Shown here piece after piece: positions 12,683 to 25,990 of a stretch of 64,000 nucleotides of DNA. Numbering within the stretch: the first letter of the stretch is position 1; the number at the start of each line of letters is the position of its first letter. The notes under the pieces are model-generated. The model did not search any database. It saw only the letters and a program-made list of their open reading frames with translations, and was not told the origin of the DNA. Source of the DNA: Saccoglossus kowalevskii (taxonomy: Eukaryota > Hemichordata > Enteropneusta > Harrimaniidae). The stretch is from NCBI RefSeq assembly GCF_000003605.2, contig NW_003124905.1, forward strand, positions 464,072 to 528,071, written 5' to 3'. A program made the translations under genes and the position numbers.

Positions 12683-14490
12683 AAAACAAACAAGTTTACC
12701 CGCGTTGTGCACATGTCATAAAACTCGTCTCTAAAACGGCGCGACGACGTTGACTGTTATCAACTGGACGGACACAAATGACACATTTCCCCGGAAATAG
12801 TATAATTATCTATTCATCTGATACAAACAGCAGTTGGTGGTTACATCATAAACTTTGTGTATGAGGACGTTGCGAGAATTATTTGTAATTAAAATAAAAA
12901 TGGCAAACAACACATCATTAATAGGTCATTGACATCACAACGCACATTCAAGTCAAACAAGAGAAATCTGTCAGGTACACACATTTATGTCATTACTACG
13001 AACAAAACAATGACGAAAAATTGACGCACAGTTAATTACTTTCTTCAACTGGTAATGAAACATCCCGACGTATACTGATGAATAATTTATATTGACAATC
13101 CTAAATATAATGATGATAAACTTCAAACAATCTTTGTCACCATTCATTATTTCACCACTTTTACTACATTCCATTATTTTTAATATTTGTTACTCTTGTG
13201 TTGTCTGTCAGTACATGTAGCGAGCATGCAATAACTACTAACTCAGTATGTTACACCTGTCATTACTTTAGGCCCATGTTCATTTCTCCAACTAATGTGG
13301 TCATTTATTGTATAGATCATGCCAATTGCCATCTGCTGTCCGCACAAACAAAGCTTTCTATATTCTATATCGTTTGCGTAATACGGGCATTTAATTAAAT
13401 ACCACTTATCGACGCAGATGAATTGTCTGCCTGAATTGTATTAAATGCAAATAATGTTAACAGTACGAAGCTATATTTATTGCCTATCAAATGTTTAATA
13501 TCATAATGCATCCAAGAATAATGTGTTTGCGTATATCATACACTGTTATAAATACCTCACTGAATTCATATCATCAGTTGTTTTTTTTTACAAATCGTCT
13601 ATGGTAATTCTACAATGCTAGCTTTAATACCTGCCAAATGGTAACGTGACAACGATGTCAATTATATGGTGTTTGTTTAAAAAAACTCTGATCCGATGTT
13701 CATATTTAGTAGGAAAATATCATGCCTCTCTTGAGTTCGATACTAGTAGTTCATGATATTATTGTTATTGTGCAAAATATAATACTGACCACATGTTGTA
13801 CCAGACAAAACATTCAATAATATATAAACTGTTTACGTGTATAATTAATGTAACATTAAAGACTTCTGACCTATTGTTCATTTCAAGTAGATAAATAACA
13901 TGCATATGTCGAATTCGATGCCAGCACTCCATCATGCTAAACATGTAAAGCTAGATATACACTAATATACAATGTTTAAGCTGACACTGCTCCCAATACT
14001 ATAGTGTGGTGCGCAAACTACTATCACGAATGCTTCAATAAAAACATCCGACCCAATTTTAATAAAGGTTAATCATTAAAATGTTGTGTACAGTGAATTA
14101 ATTGCAAACACTCAACACAACAGTAATGCTTTCTTAATTGTTGAACTGAAAAGTAATTACGGGTTTCTATATATATTGGTGTATGTATGTTCTACTGTGA
14201 TACATGGACACGAAAATGATATCGTTTTGTGAAGTTGGTACTGAGACTAACTCGTAGTCACGAACTTGTGGATAACAACGTGCCCGTGTCAATATTGGGT
14301 GAACATGAAATACAATTATGCCAATCAAATTTAGAGGTTTGTGCAACCGATCAGAGGATGAATGTCAATACATTGCAATCAATGGTGAAATAGGTGAGCA
14401 TGAGATATATGTGTTTCCGGTTATATACAATAAGATCATATTTTGAAGTATTATCTTTAGTAACAATTGAACTTCTTGTCCAGTGCCAGC
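12683..14490. other. No gene seen
   Basis: Spacer; only short unsupported frames. Confidence 0.55.
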
Positions 14491-14622
14491 AATTAATATG
14501 AGTTTATTACGAGGATACCGAAAAGTATGCAGAAAAGCAGTACTGCAATCGTGTCGACGGATGCGCTTCCGTATTGCCTGAGTGCATACTTTGCGGACTG
14601 TCGCAATAACCTTGTTAATATT
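14491..14622 (+). mobile_element. Foldback element family A, palindromic part only
   Basis: The left arm TATGAGTTTATTACGAGGAT and following AAGTATGCAG...GCAGTACTGC are mirrored by CAGTA/GCATACTTTGCGG...CGCAATAACCTTGTTAATATT on the right. Together they form an imperfect hairpin of about 130 bp. The arm sequence matches the copies at 28.6, 52.6 and 58.1 kb. After it only a short stretch near 14660 (CAGTCCTGGTTGG) hints at the 3' body. Confidence 0.6.
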
Positions 14623-16362
14623 CTTTTTTTCTTTTTTTAATAATAATCTAATGAGAAATAACAGTCCTGGTTGGCTAAAGTTTGCATTAATCGCCGCCGC
14701 GCGCAATAGTATTTTTTTGTTTCCATTTGAAACAAAATATACTAGTGTTCGAATGTGATGTTATAGTGTAACACAGTCCCAAAATAAGAACGTCATTCGA
14801 AGGTGTCCGTAACACGGCGTTTTACAGATAGATAAATTCTATTGTTTTCTATGTCAGATGTATAATGATCAGGGATTTGCTAGTTACTAGTTTTCATTTA
14901 CCGTGAAATTTCGTTAAATGTTATGGAACTGAACGTACTACAACTAAACTTATAAAGTGTTTTGCGAAACAGCACAATATCCTAAAACAACACATATGTA
15001 TTGTTTTGAGGTAAAACATTTGAAGAGTTTTTCCTAATGTAATTTAAAAACCCCGAAGTGTGTATAATCTGCATTACTAGGAAAAGGGTGTTTGAAGAAA
15101 GCTGTTTATTGTCATAATTCTGTGAACAATGTTTTTCACTAGACCCACATTTTGTATAGCGCTTTCACTAGGAACACAAACCCTATCTCATACGGGGAAC
15201 ACATTTTAATAACAGTTTAACTATAAACGCGATTTTAAAAAAAAAAAATCAATATCAAATCACAAAAATATTCAGCAGAAGTACATGTTGAAAACTGTTT
15301 ATGCCCACAATGTATCTAAATAGTGTACAGCCCTTTACGTGTCTTCATGGCTAGAACGTTGTCCATGACTTTGAAAAGTTCTGCGAATATATTCATGCAC
15401 ACACTACTTTTAAATACTAAATAGTTTATAATTTAACAATAAACATTCCGAGTCGGATTCAAAAAAAATCTGTTAAATGCCAGACGTTTTCAATCTTTTT
15501 TAGTGAAAAGATCATATGAAAAAGCGAAAACATTGAATGGGAATATTTTTTTTTGAAATTATTTTGGTCTTTGACTAAGTTGGAACTGATTACGTGTGTC
15601 TGATACTGAAATTCCGATCTTTCGTGAAATTATATGATGCAATCACATATCAACAAAAACTGGAAAAAATATCAAATAGTAAAATTGTTTTTCCTTCATT
15701 TAAGTATTCCCAATCTCTAGTCCCGTCTCCTTCACAATAGCAATGATTAGATGTGTTGGCAATACTGTGTCCCCGGGCACACCAGATTACTCTGGCAAAC
15801 ATAGTAGAAAACAATCACATGAAATCTATTATTTCGAAGGTAAATTCTCACAAAAAGTAAATTTACGTCATTTCAAATCATTCTCATTCAATCGAGTGCA
15901 TACATGCTCATCTGTCCCATCCGCTATATACCCAGAACCCAGAGGCATTTAAATCCAGCATAACCAGCGACAATTCAGAAATTAATTCCCCCTGTATTAG
16001 CAAACTCGTTTCCTCTACTCCGACAAAACCTTTACTTTGCAAATCAATCTGACAAATATCCGACAGTGTATGGTGTCAATATCCAGTGAGAGATCTTTCC
16101 GTCATTTTATAATCGTTTTCTTAACTTTGAACATTGTTGATGATGACAGATAAAAATGGAGCAGTGTGTGATCAACTGGCACTATAGATCTATGAACTTG
16201 CATTAAACTATTTTTGTAGCAATCGTATGCATTAAAATAAATGAAAGCCAATAAAATTGAAAAATCTAGCATACAGCTGGTTCTATCAAGTAGATGTTTT
16301 ACATGGTCTGAAAGAGAGTATCTATGACATACCTTCAAGTTCATTTAGAATAACTAATTGTT

Positions 16363-16404
16363 GGCAATATGAGACGGCAGACAACAATATTTTTTTATAT
16401 GTCA
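16363..16404 (+). repeat. Short dispersed repeat E, copy 1
   Basis: GGCAATATGAGACGGCAGAC, AACAATA...TATATGTCA is shared with 19790-19827. The match stops sharply on both sides. Confidence 0.5.
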
Positions 16405-16683
16405 ATAGCTAGTGAATCATCTTTGTATTGTTGGAGCTGACTCGGGAAGGCTCATTTAGATTATATGTGTGTTGTAAAATACACTCCACGTTGCTTGTAT
16501 GCCTCCGAGAATCGTCTTTTGCATTATCAATTTCACACTGCGGGACCACGTTCATTACATGCCATTTGTCGCTGTTTGTTCTAGGATAGTGACTGAGACG
16601 TGATGAAAAGCACGTCTGTCGGCAATGGAAATGCGCTTGTCGCGACAACCATTGTGAATTCCATTTGCAGTGCGTTAATATAG

Positions 16684-16708
16684 GTATGTATGTATGTATG
16701 TATGTATG
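16684..16708. repeat. (ATGT)n microsatellite
   Basis: Six uninterrupted TATG/ATGT repeats. Confidence 0.9.
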
Positions 16709-17223
16709 CTCGCCAGGCTTGTAATTACATTCCATTAGATCACAGGAAATTAACTGATGTGTGACTATGTATGATCAAAATACAGACTAAGGCATAGATT
16801 CATGTTGAATATATAGCAGGTGTATACAGTACCCCATACGACTTGTCACGAAATATATATATATAGACTGTATAATGAAAATACTAAAATCGATAAATTG
16901 TTCGTTACGTTTATTCTACAAATTGCATTGAATATTCTCTAGCAATGATGATGCGACTGGGCACTTTTATATAGGTTAATTGAGATAAATTATTCTGTGT
17001 GCAGTCGGCAACTTTAATTGTTCTTATTTTTATTGGGTACCGTATACTGTTTACAAAAGTGTTCTATATATGAACTGTTCATAGTCTGATTTTATAGGAT
17101 TTTATTTTTAAATTTATTTCAAATCGAATTAGAGAACCGTGCTGTAATTTCTCCTATTAAATTGCGTCTCGTCTACTTAAGCATTTGAGGAGATATTTAT
17201 AGTGTATTTTCTTCTCGGGTGCT

Positions 17224-17424
17224 TTAAATGGAACAAACAGGTTCTATAAATTTATCAAAAGACGGGGTATTATAAAATGTATTGGGTAAGTACGAGGTTC
17301 GCAATTCATGGTAATATGGGCACACAAGAAGAAAGTGAAACTCATTTTCAATACTTTTATGGGCCGATGGCTTTGAATTTGTAAATAAAGACCATTGATA
17401 AAATAGAACAGACACTGAGATCAA
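17224..17424 (-). mobile_element. Relic of a LINE reverse transcriptase C-terminal region
   Basis: The minus-strand frame contains IENEFHFLLVCPYYHELR, then YLPNTF and FDKF before a stop at 17224. This matches the (E)DEFHFLLVCP.Y..LR...YLP block found near the C-terminus of many invertebrate LINE polymerases. The first about 25 codons of the open frame do not match, and an alternative frame upstream reads SVCSI, so there is probably a frameshift near 17360. Only a short piece of the element remains. No tail or target-site duplication was recognised. It is not the same sequence as the LINE end near 50.5 kb. Confidence 0.65.
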
Positions 17425-19789
17425 TTCCTTGAAGCTAAAACAAGTTTACAACCTCAAGTAAACTTGTTCCACAATACATTCATCTGAATGGGATTTCGAA
17501 ATATCCAACTGATATGATGTATATGAGGTATTTGAAATATTAAAGGAAGGGCATTATAAAAAAAATGGGGAAACAGAAAACAGTCGTAGCGTGTTAGCCA
17601 AATCACAAGACTATGACTTAATATAATATAATATGTACTTTTAATGAATTAAATAAATATAAATAAATACCCAAGTATGTATATATCGTTATAGTGTGTG
17701 ATCATTAATAATGAACACATACTCAATTGTAATGATGTGACTGGAAAGAAACAAAATAAACCAGAATTATAACAAACTTTAATGAGACAGATTAGAGAAG
17801 TAATAAAAATAAGAAGTTCACAACATATTTATGAGAGAAAATGTGGTGAGAAATTGTACAAATTTTGTGGTTGACACTACTGTAGCCATCTTCACACTTC
17901 ATCGCAATCTTTTAGATAAACACACCAATGTCATCATTTATCCTTCGACAGATTTTACGGAAATCGTTATGTTATGATTTCTACGATATAATTGGTAGCG
18001 CTTCACCGGACAAGATCACCATCCTATCAGATCCCAAGATATGACCAATTCAGATTACGACAGACATGTAGACTGCCATCTTGAATATTTAAATTTACTT
18101 AAGGATGCTGGGTAGCGTCACGCGGAGTGTCAATGTGAAATTAGATGAGGAGTTTGGCAACAAGACTATAATGATGTGTTTTTATGAGTTAGTCGAGCGT
18201 CATCTTGAATAATGTAAATTTATTCAAATCAATAATACCATACTAACAGCCCCTGGTTGTACAAATTGTGTCGGCAATTTGTCAGTACCGGATTTTTTTC
18301 GGCACTGAAAAAGAAAGAAAATTTAAAGCCAAAATGCCCTTTCTTTGTGCAGTAGTGGCCATTTTGAGTTTGTGCCAAGGTTGCATTCGTCAGAATTAGG
18401 AATATATTATCTTGGGGAACCCAGTAATCTACGCCACGTCAAATTGTCAGCAAGTCCGTGACCAGGGCATATATATGTTTTAGAGTAAGAGTATCAATTA
18501 CTTGCCTTAATGATACATAAAGCCTCTTCTTCATTTCAAGAACAAATAGTCGCCCGTGTATGTATTTACTGTATTACTAATAGTCTAGCATGGCATTTTA
18601 GTCGCATTCCTCTAATGTCGACGTGTTGTCCCCGCGGCAATGTTCAATCAATTACGGGTTTGGAATACCCACCTATCGCTCGCTTTGCCGTTTAAAACAA
18701 GGCTGAATATGCTTGATGTCAACCCCCGAACTTAAATATAAAGCGAATATGTAATATTATTATCACGGTTGGCAAGGTGATAATAAATACTGTCGTCGCC
18801 TAATCGTCCTTAGCTTTTACTCTGGCACTTACATTGGCATCGGGATTCGTATGTGATTATAATAACCATCCATCAACTACCACTCCTGCCCGGTTGAATG
18901 ACGTCATTAAATTTTTGCAAATTGAAAGTCTAGCGTGTGAATTTGGTTACAATAATTTAATTTCAAAATTGAGCGTTTTTATAAGTAGAAAGAATAATAG
19001 TACTATTGTACATTCGAAACACTGTGATGTGTCGATATGATTTCCTGATTTGAAAGGAATGCTGAATGTTGAACATAAGTTAGTCTGTCATGAATTCTGC
19101 TTTTAAAATTACCTTTCCGCTGAGTTCATTATAACGCCTCGATTTTGCAAATTTCTCGTAATTATAAGAACGATGTTGTATTCATCATGAAGGGTTACGA
19201 CCCCAACTCGTATGTACTTTGTAAGAGCGCGCAAATGGTTTTTAAAAAGTCAAGCGTTGTTGTTGAAATCAGCAAACGCAAATGTATTGTAATCATCTAT
19301 CTGCATTTTCAAATAAATGGGCATGGTCAACTGTTTCTAACAAGAACCTGTTTTGCACATGATAATTAATAAGTGTAAAAAATCTTTAAATATTATAAAT
19401 GTGTGCCATATAACATATGAATAAATGAATAAATTATTAGTATTGTAAATGAAGAAATATTTTGGAGAAATATAAATGCAACATCGCTCTATAATATTTC
19501 GCACGATCAAATCCTGGAATTAATTTCGCTATTGGTATGTTTCGTTTCACATCACACTCAAACTTTAACTAAACCCTAGTACATGCACAAATGGGATTAT
19601 TATTATTCATCGTCCATAAAACAAATTGCGTTGATTGGATAATACGTGTTCACGTGATCGTCAATAAATAATTATTTTCGCCAGGGTTGCTAATATTGAA
19701 CTACTTATGTGTCATACAAATCGGGGTCTTGCATATCGTTACTGCGTTGATGTGGGCTTTAGGTTTTGCAACATCCGTGATATGCAGTA

Positions 19790-19827
19790 GGCAATATGAG
19801 ACGGCAGACAACTATACTTATATGTCA
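19790..19827 (+). repeat. Short dispersed repeat E, copy 2
   Basis: GGCAATATGAGACGGCAGAC, AACTATACTTATATGTCA is nearly identical to 16363-16404; the flanks are unrelated. Confidence 0.5.
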
Positions 19828-21139
19828 GGTATTTTTGACAACTGAAATATTGATCAATTTTTTTTTTCACATACATGTGAGAAGAAATTTGAACGTAGTT
19901 CTGATGTCACTGCGCATTCATACATATATATTACAATGTTATGGTGAGGTATGTGCAAACAAAGTCATTAACAGTATTTGCGATAATAAAAAAATATTCC
20001 TTAATCCTAGTCATCACAGCTACACTCAGTATTTCATTCCTGTTATGACCGACATATGCCACAAAGAATAAGCGGTTTTATGTTCATATTTGGGAACAAA
20101 TATCCTTTGATTGGCCGCCTGACATCGCCTATAAAAATAAGTTGGTATACTGGTGCTCAAATAAGTAGGACACAGCGATTGAGATGTTGTTTTTATATAT
20201 CTATATGCCAAGTGTTTAATTATTTAAGTGTGACTAACTAGCATGAATGTATAATCCTATGATACGTTCTTATTTTGGTAGTTTGGCGTCAACAGTGAAA
20301 AAGAATTATTACGTCCGAGCCGTAGGCGATATTCAGACGGTAATCACATTATGCGATATTATATGTTTATTGCATACACATTTATTTGTCAGTGTCCAGA
20401 TGTGATTCACGTAAATATGTGCGTTCAGCGAACCGATATGTTTGGTCGATTAAATAATACGAGTAATACTAATTATAGACTTAGTTATCGACTTGTATTG
20501 AAACGCACACTTTCTTGGTAAATGGATCGTTAGGATGCTAGTCAAACTATAGCGTCACATTGCAACCATCAAACGATATGTTACAATACATTTCGTAACG
20601 ATATTGCTATAAAAATGCATGTTTCCATCACATCAAACAAAAAGTCAATGGGGATAAACTAAGGTGTGATTGACTGACTGATTTATTTTGGCATATATAG
20701 CGATGTATTAGATAACTAACATTTTTGGTACGTAGAACATAATGAAATTCTTGTTATGCTTTGTTAGTTCTCACAGTGTGTGCGAGCATTGTATTGACAT
20801 AACTGAAGCCGTTTCTTTGAATAAATTCGTGGAAATAAACCCTTACCATAAAAGCGAATATAATTTAGGGAGTGACTATTGTTACAATTTTTAACATACG
20901 TGTCTCGATATACAGCATAACTATCAACGCTTTTGCTTAACCTTTTTCACCACTGGCTCCCTCTTTTAATCACAAATTCACAAAATAGTCGCGTGTATAG
21001 TTTGCACTCGCCTTCAGATGATTGGAGCAAAATAGCTAAATTTTTGAGTAAAAATTTTAAATTGACACAAATTGTGTCTGTTGGCCCCACAATTCGGGTT
21101 TATTTGAAGAATAATTTGGATGAAAAATTCTGGTGGTGA

Positions 21140-21385
21140 AAAGGTTAATATTGTATTTTAATTGAATTAAACAATATTTATATTATAGTTTGGTATGTTG
21201 ATATTGTTACTTTGTTAATTTGTTTAGTTAATTAACAAAACTATATTAAATTGAAATCTTATTACATCGAGTGGAAAATTTATATTTTCCACATTAATTA
21301 AACTGCATTCCAGTGTGCAATTTAATTTATTAATCTTCAATTAAATTATATGTAATATAATTCATTTCATTAAATTCGAGGTAAT
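21140..21385. repeat. AT-rich block with nested short palindromes
   Basis: Very AT-rich sequence with several short hairpins, including TGGAAAATTTATATTTTCCA and GTTAATTTG...TTAATTAAC. TGCAATTTAATT also appears near 29.80 kb beside a similar palindromic stretch, so this may be an eroded mobile element. Confidence 0.35.
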
Positions 21386-22645
21386 AACTTCACTTGTTTA
21401 TGGGAGACATGTACAAATGTGCGTGTGAGGGATATTCAATAACATCTGAAAATACCAACTAGTGTTTCCCATCTATTATATCGCTGAGGTGCGAAATAGA
21501 TTAAAATGCCTACACCTGCTGAATAACTCTGATACTGTAGAGTCCCTTCCCCACGAGATATCTATTCACACAATAACAGTATAAGGATGAATGTACATTT
21601 TTGATTAATTGATTAATGAAGATATATAGTCACGTCAAGCTTGTTCACAAATGTTGTTATTTGAGCAAATCACGGAAATAGATTTTCGTTCACGGAGTGT
21701 TTTGTATACTAAATTATGAATCAAATACCATTGACAAAATTTAAGATTCGATTTGTATCGTTCTAATCATTTGTTCTCTGGATTTAAAACAGTGTCCGGG
21801 GGATACTTCGATATCGCACCATCATTCCAGTAGAATACTGAACTAGCTGAAAAGACATTGACTATTTTATTACTATTCAAATTATGTCAAGATTACCCCG
21901 GGTAATGACCATATGACGTGTACTGTTTATGTAATGTTCCATTACTGTCAATGCGCTGGCATGTGAGTAATAAGGACAATTTCTAGCGGTTTTGTAAATG
22001 TTGGTTCTCATTCAAAAGGCATAATTATGAAATAAATGGGTAGTGTCAATAAATGTTGAGCATAAAAAGACAGCTGTCAGAAGCACGTTTTTTTTTAGAT
22101 TATGAAGACGTTCACAAACGTCATGGGTTGGACATGATTAGATGAGAAAATGCTTTACTGTCATGCTCGCATGAATGCGAAGCCATTTTTAATTTACTTT
22201 AAACTATTTATAACAATAGTTCTACATATCTGAGCGAGACGTAAATTGCACTCGTGATGCACAATGTGGTAATCATGACGGTATTCACTGGATGTCGTAA
22301 TTTGTGATTCTATTCTATACGTAGATTTGCCGCTGGAAAAATGCGGTTTGGAGGTTTGGGGGCACTGTAATGAATGGGTGATTCACACGCCAAAACGTAC
22401 GATGAGACCGGATAATCTTGAAATCGCCGGTATTTGTAAATTCAGGAAAGTCACTTTCTTTGATTACACACTCTCACAGATCCCTCTTCAAGTAGTGAAC
22501 GTATACCTATAATAAACTACCGTTTATTTCTGGGACGAGGAGGTAAATTGCCAGCATACATAAGATCCCGATTAACCTTGAACGCGCGTTAGCAATAAAC
22601 GTTTCGAACATCTGTCTGGTTCGCCCGAATCCCAATCTCCATGCT

Positions 22646-22804
22646 ATTAAAACTGAGGAGTCGTAATCTGCGCATGCGTTTGATTGCTATAGCGTGAAAT
22701 TGTTTACAAACAGGCGTCTACCCATCAGCCTTTGTGTGTGTTGTTATCGTCGCTTTAGACTCATTTCCTGCGCGTGCGCAAGTGACGACTCCCTCCGCTT
22801 TAAG
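22646..22804 (+). mobile_element. MITE-like element family C
   Basis: The left end TTAAAACTGAGGAGTCGTAA, TCTGCGCATGCG is mirrored by CGCGTGCGCAAGTGACGACT, CCCTCCGCTTTAA. Length about 159 bp. TTAA is present at both outer edges. The interior GTGTGTTGTTATCGTCGCTT is shared with the copy near 62.0 kb. Confidence 0.65.
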
Positions 22805-22827
22805 TATGTAATTGAGTAAAATATAAT

Positions 22828-23037
22828 ACTGTAAAATACTTTATTTTAGCTGGAATTAATTGTCACTGAAAAGACTTTTTGGGTGTGTTGTATGGAATTT
22901 ATTTTCACTGATTATTGACAAATTGAATGTAAAATGTAGGGAGAAGGATATATTCGCTGGACTTTATTTTCACTGAATCATTCTTTCAACGAATATAGCG
23001 AAAGTTAATTCCAAGCGAAAATAAAGTATTTTACAGT
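22828..23037 (+). mobile_element. MITE-like element family B, best-preserved copy
   Basis: ACTGTAAAATACTTTATTTT, AGCTGGAATTAA on the left is matched by TTAATTCCAAGCG, AAAATAAAGTATTTTACAGT on the right, giving inverted repeats of about 32 bp. The 210-bp length and interior match the copy at 10.4 kb. It begins only 24 bp after the end of a family C element. Confidence 0.75.
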
Positions 23038-25139
23038 TGATAAACATGGTATAGTAAAATATGTATCATTTTTCAATGTGAGCGATCAAAATGAAATAGA
23101 TATATAATTGGTGAAATACGCGGAAGGGACAGATTATTCTCATCACCTTTTGTACTACTGATTTGATACAAGACATAACATTCTTATTTTGCATGTATTG
23201 ACATAAATGAGATACAATTGATTCATGACCTCTTCAAGTTTAAAGTTATATCGACCACCACATCTGTTTTCATATATATATAACACCCATCACAAAATGT
23301 GCGGTGGTAAATGGTAAGACACCGTTTAACTATGATTGACGAGAAACCGAGACTTGAACAGTCACTGAATTGTAATTTCCAGCACATCCGTTCATCTATC
23401 AGGAAACATCACTGTAAATTAGACTTATAGCCAAAACAAAGTCAGATTGAACTTACAGTAGCGAGACAAAACAAAACGCAGACAGTGATACATTTCGGGA
23501 AATAATAACCAAAATAAGCACGATCAAAGTCGCCGACAATGCGCGTTGGAAATAAATAGAAAGCGTTACTTGGATTTTGTTTTGGCTGTAATCTTGACAT
23601 GCAGTGTCAATTTCAGTAACTTCAGGTCGTGTTTTAGTTATAATTCGCAGTTGTCATTTGCACACGGTGTCTGGTATGTGGTATATACTTTAATTGCACA
23701 TGGCTTCTGAGTTTCCGTTCAGAGCGAGTGAACCAGTAGATTTTTATTTTGCCTCTCATATATAATATGTCATCATTTCCCGTCATTGCGTTCATTGTTC
23801 CAAGTAGATACGTAGATACAGCGTAAGAGTAACCGCGGTGGCGCCGAAGATGGAACAGTATTCGAAAGACTTACTTGCTTTGAAGGGGTCTTTGAATGCC
23901 ATTGCATGTAAGGTGTATTTTGAGATCACATATCTATGCAAGTTGTTAGCCACTTGAGTGAGGCTATTTTATATTGGCCAGGATGTTTAATTTCTTTCAT
24001 TCATGATTTATAGATTGCAGTTCTATGTCCGGTAATATCTCCATTACCCAGAATGCATTTCAGTTGCAGCAGCAGTATGCGTATGCATAGAATCTGTTTA
24101 ATGAGATGCCATGAAGGAAATTTAATTGATGGCCCGGTAGGGACACCGGTAAACCAACGCGGTCAACGACTTGGGTCGGAATAGCTTACAAATGCCTTCT
24201 GCCATCTCAGTTACCATGTAAGAATCTGGATTTGCACATTGTCATTACTAATTACATGTATTGGAATCAGAGGGTGCCATGCATCTAAACAATATGCTAG
24301 ATAAATGGCGCGCATACTATCCTTAGTATGACTAATATTCTAATTAAATAGCTGTTACCATGCTGGAAATACTGTATCATTTTAAATACCTTCTAGTGTG
24401 GAATAGGATATTATGTCAGGACATGAGAATAGAAAGAGAGAAAAATCACTAGGGCAATATCACGTGCTTATCACTGTCCAAACATGTAATTATGTTTGTT
24501 TGATCATCATGTCAGCATTCTCAGTTTCTCTCTCCCTCTGGGACTGTTGTAAATACTTTCTAGTTTTAAATTGCTTTTGTAAGAGTAATTCGTATATTTT
24601 GTATAATTGACAGTGATTTGTTTATTACGTGCGACAAATACCCATTCTCGCATTCTTGGCCGCTGGAAATGTGCGAGAACATCGGTTTGAAAACAAATCG
24701 ATTTCAAATGCGATTACACAAAACTGATTTGTATAACGTTTTCTAATTTGATAGTATTCATAGATTGGCAGAGATACTGTCCATTGGTGAGACGCGTAAC
24801 TTACCGGTCACAACAACAAAGTGTGATTTCAGATTAATATGATCGCGAAAAACAAAACCACTTCAAGAACCATCAACACGTTACAATAGAGAATGACTCG
24901 CACGTAGAAGACGTGACACTTTCTGCAGGAAAAACTCGTTATCCGCCTAACTTACATCCATGTTGATTTCTAGGAATTTAGTTAAATACTATACGTTGTG
25001 TATGTCTAGTCATTGTAGGGTTGTTTTCATAACAAGCTATTTCTGACAGACTTTTTGGCGTCAGCTAGTCTATTTCAGTAGTTAGCACGTCCACATACAG
25101 GTGTGGTGTCAGGTTGTGTTCCCGTAATTATTACCTCAT
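23038..25139. other. No confident gene
   Basis: One weak candidate 5' exon at 23850-23912 is described in the findings. Otherwise nothing recognised. Confidence 0.45.
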
Positions 25140-25990
25140 CGAAAAGGTAATAGTTTTGCTCACTTTGTTTTTTGGTTTGGTTTGTTGGTCTTCCTGTTAG
25201 CGGGATAATTCAAAAGGTTATAGATGAATTCGCAAACAGTATTCAGAGTGGATAGTCGTTGATACAAGCCCAAACTCATTACATTTCGGTACATATAAGT
25301 GTAAGGTTACCATAGAAACTGTCATTTGAGGAATGATTTTTCATTTACAAGTCAAAAGGTTATTGTTAGATTCTCGCACAATTATCAAGAGAGGTGTCAC
25401 AAACACGGGAAGCAATAGATTATATTTCGGTAAACATGTGGATACAGTTGCCATGGTAAAAGAAATTATGGAAATGTTTTATTTTTATTTTTTATTCAAG
25501 AAAAAATGGGTTCTTATACAATTTATTAGAGAGGTTGTTCTTGATACGAGTAATTGATTATATTTTTGGTGTATAGATGTCAATTTTGTGAATGATTTTC
25601 CATTTATAACTCAAAAACTTCATAAAATGTGTAGGTGGTTTTACGCTAAATGCAAGGCTAGATTTGGATCCGATTGCCATGGGTACTGCAAAATTCGGGA
25701 ATTATTCATTATTAACATCTCAAAAAGTTATTGATTGATTTTGATTGAATTTTCAGAAATTTTTTTTTAAAAAAAAACTAGTCCTCATTGTTTATATATT
25801 GTTGTATATGTGCATCTGGTTGCCGGTAAAACAATTTAGGCACTGATTAAATATTTATAATTCAAAATTTTTTAGGCAGATTCTCTCGAACTTGTCAGAA
25901 TTGGTAAGAAAATGATTGAGATCTGTATCTCATCGCCATGGAAACCACATATTTGTAGTGATTATTTGTTGCCATATAATTGAAATGAAA
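25140..25990. repeat. Degenerate tandem repeat block
   Basis: Words such as TTCCTGTTAGCGGGATAA, CAAAAGGTTATAGATGAATT, GTTGCCATGGTAA and ATTTCGGTAAACAT recur in the same order several times. Examples are CAAAAGGTTAT at about 25213 and 25353, and GCCATGG at about 25451, 25675 and 25935. Unit length varies from about 140 to 260 bp. Open frames here (25333-25557, 25916-26101) come from the repeat. Confidence 0.6.

Larger units (their letters stand above)
14623..17223. other. No gene seen
   Basis: Contains short repeat E and the (ATGT)n run. The frames at 15743-15952 and 16409-16735 show no recognised domain. Confidence 0.5.
17425..22645. other. No gene seen
   Basis: Spacer with a faint degenerate repeat at 18070-18230 (CATCTTGAAT-TAAATTTA twice, 126 bp apart), short repeat E and the AT-rich palindromic block listed separately. 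No supported gene. Confidence 0.5.
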
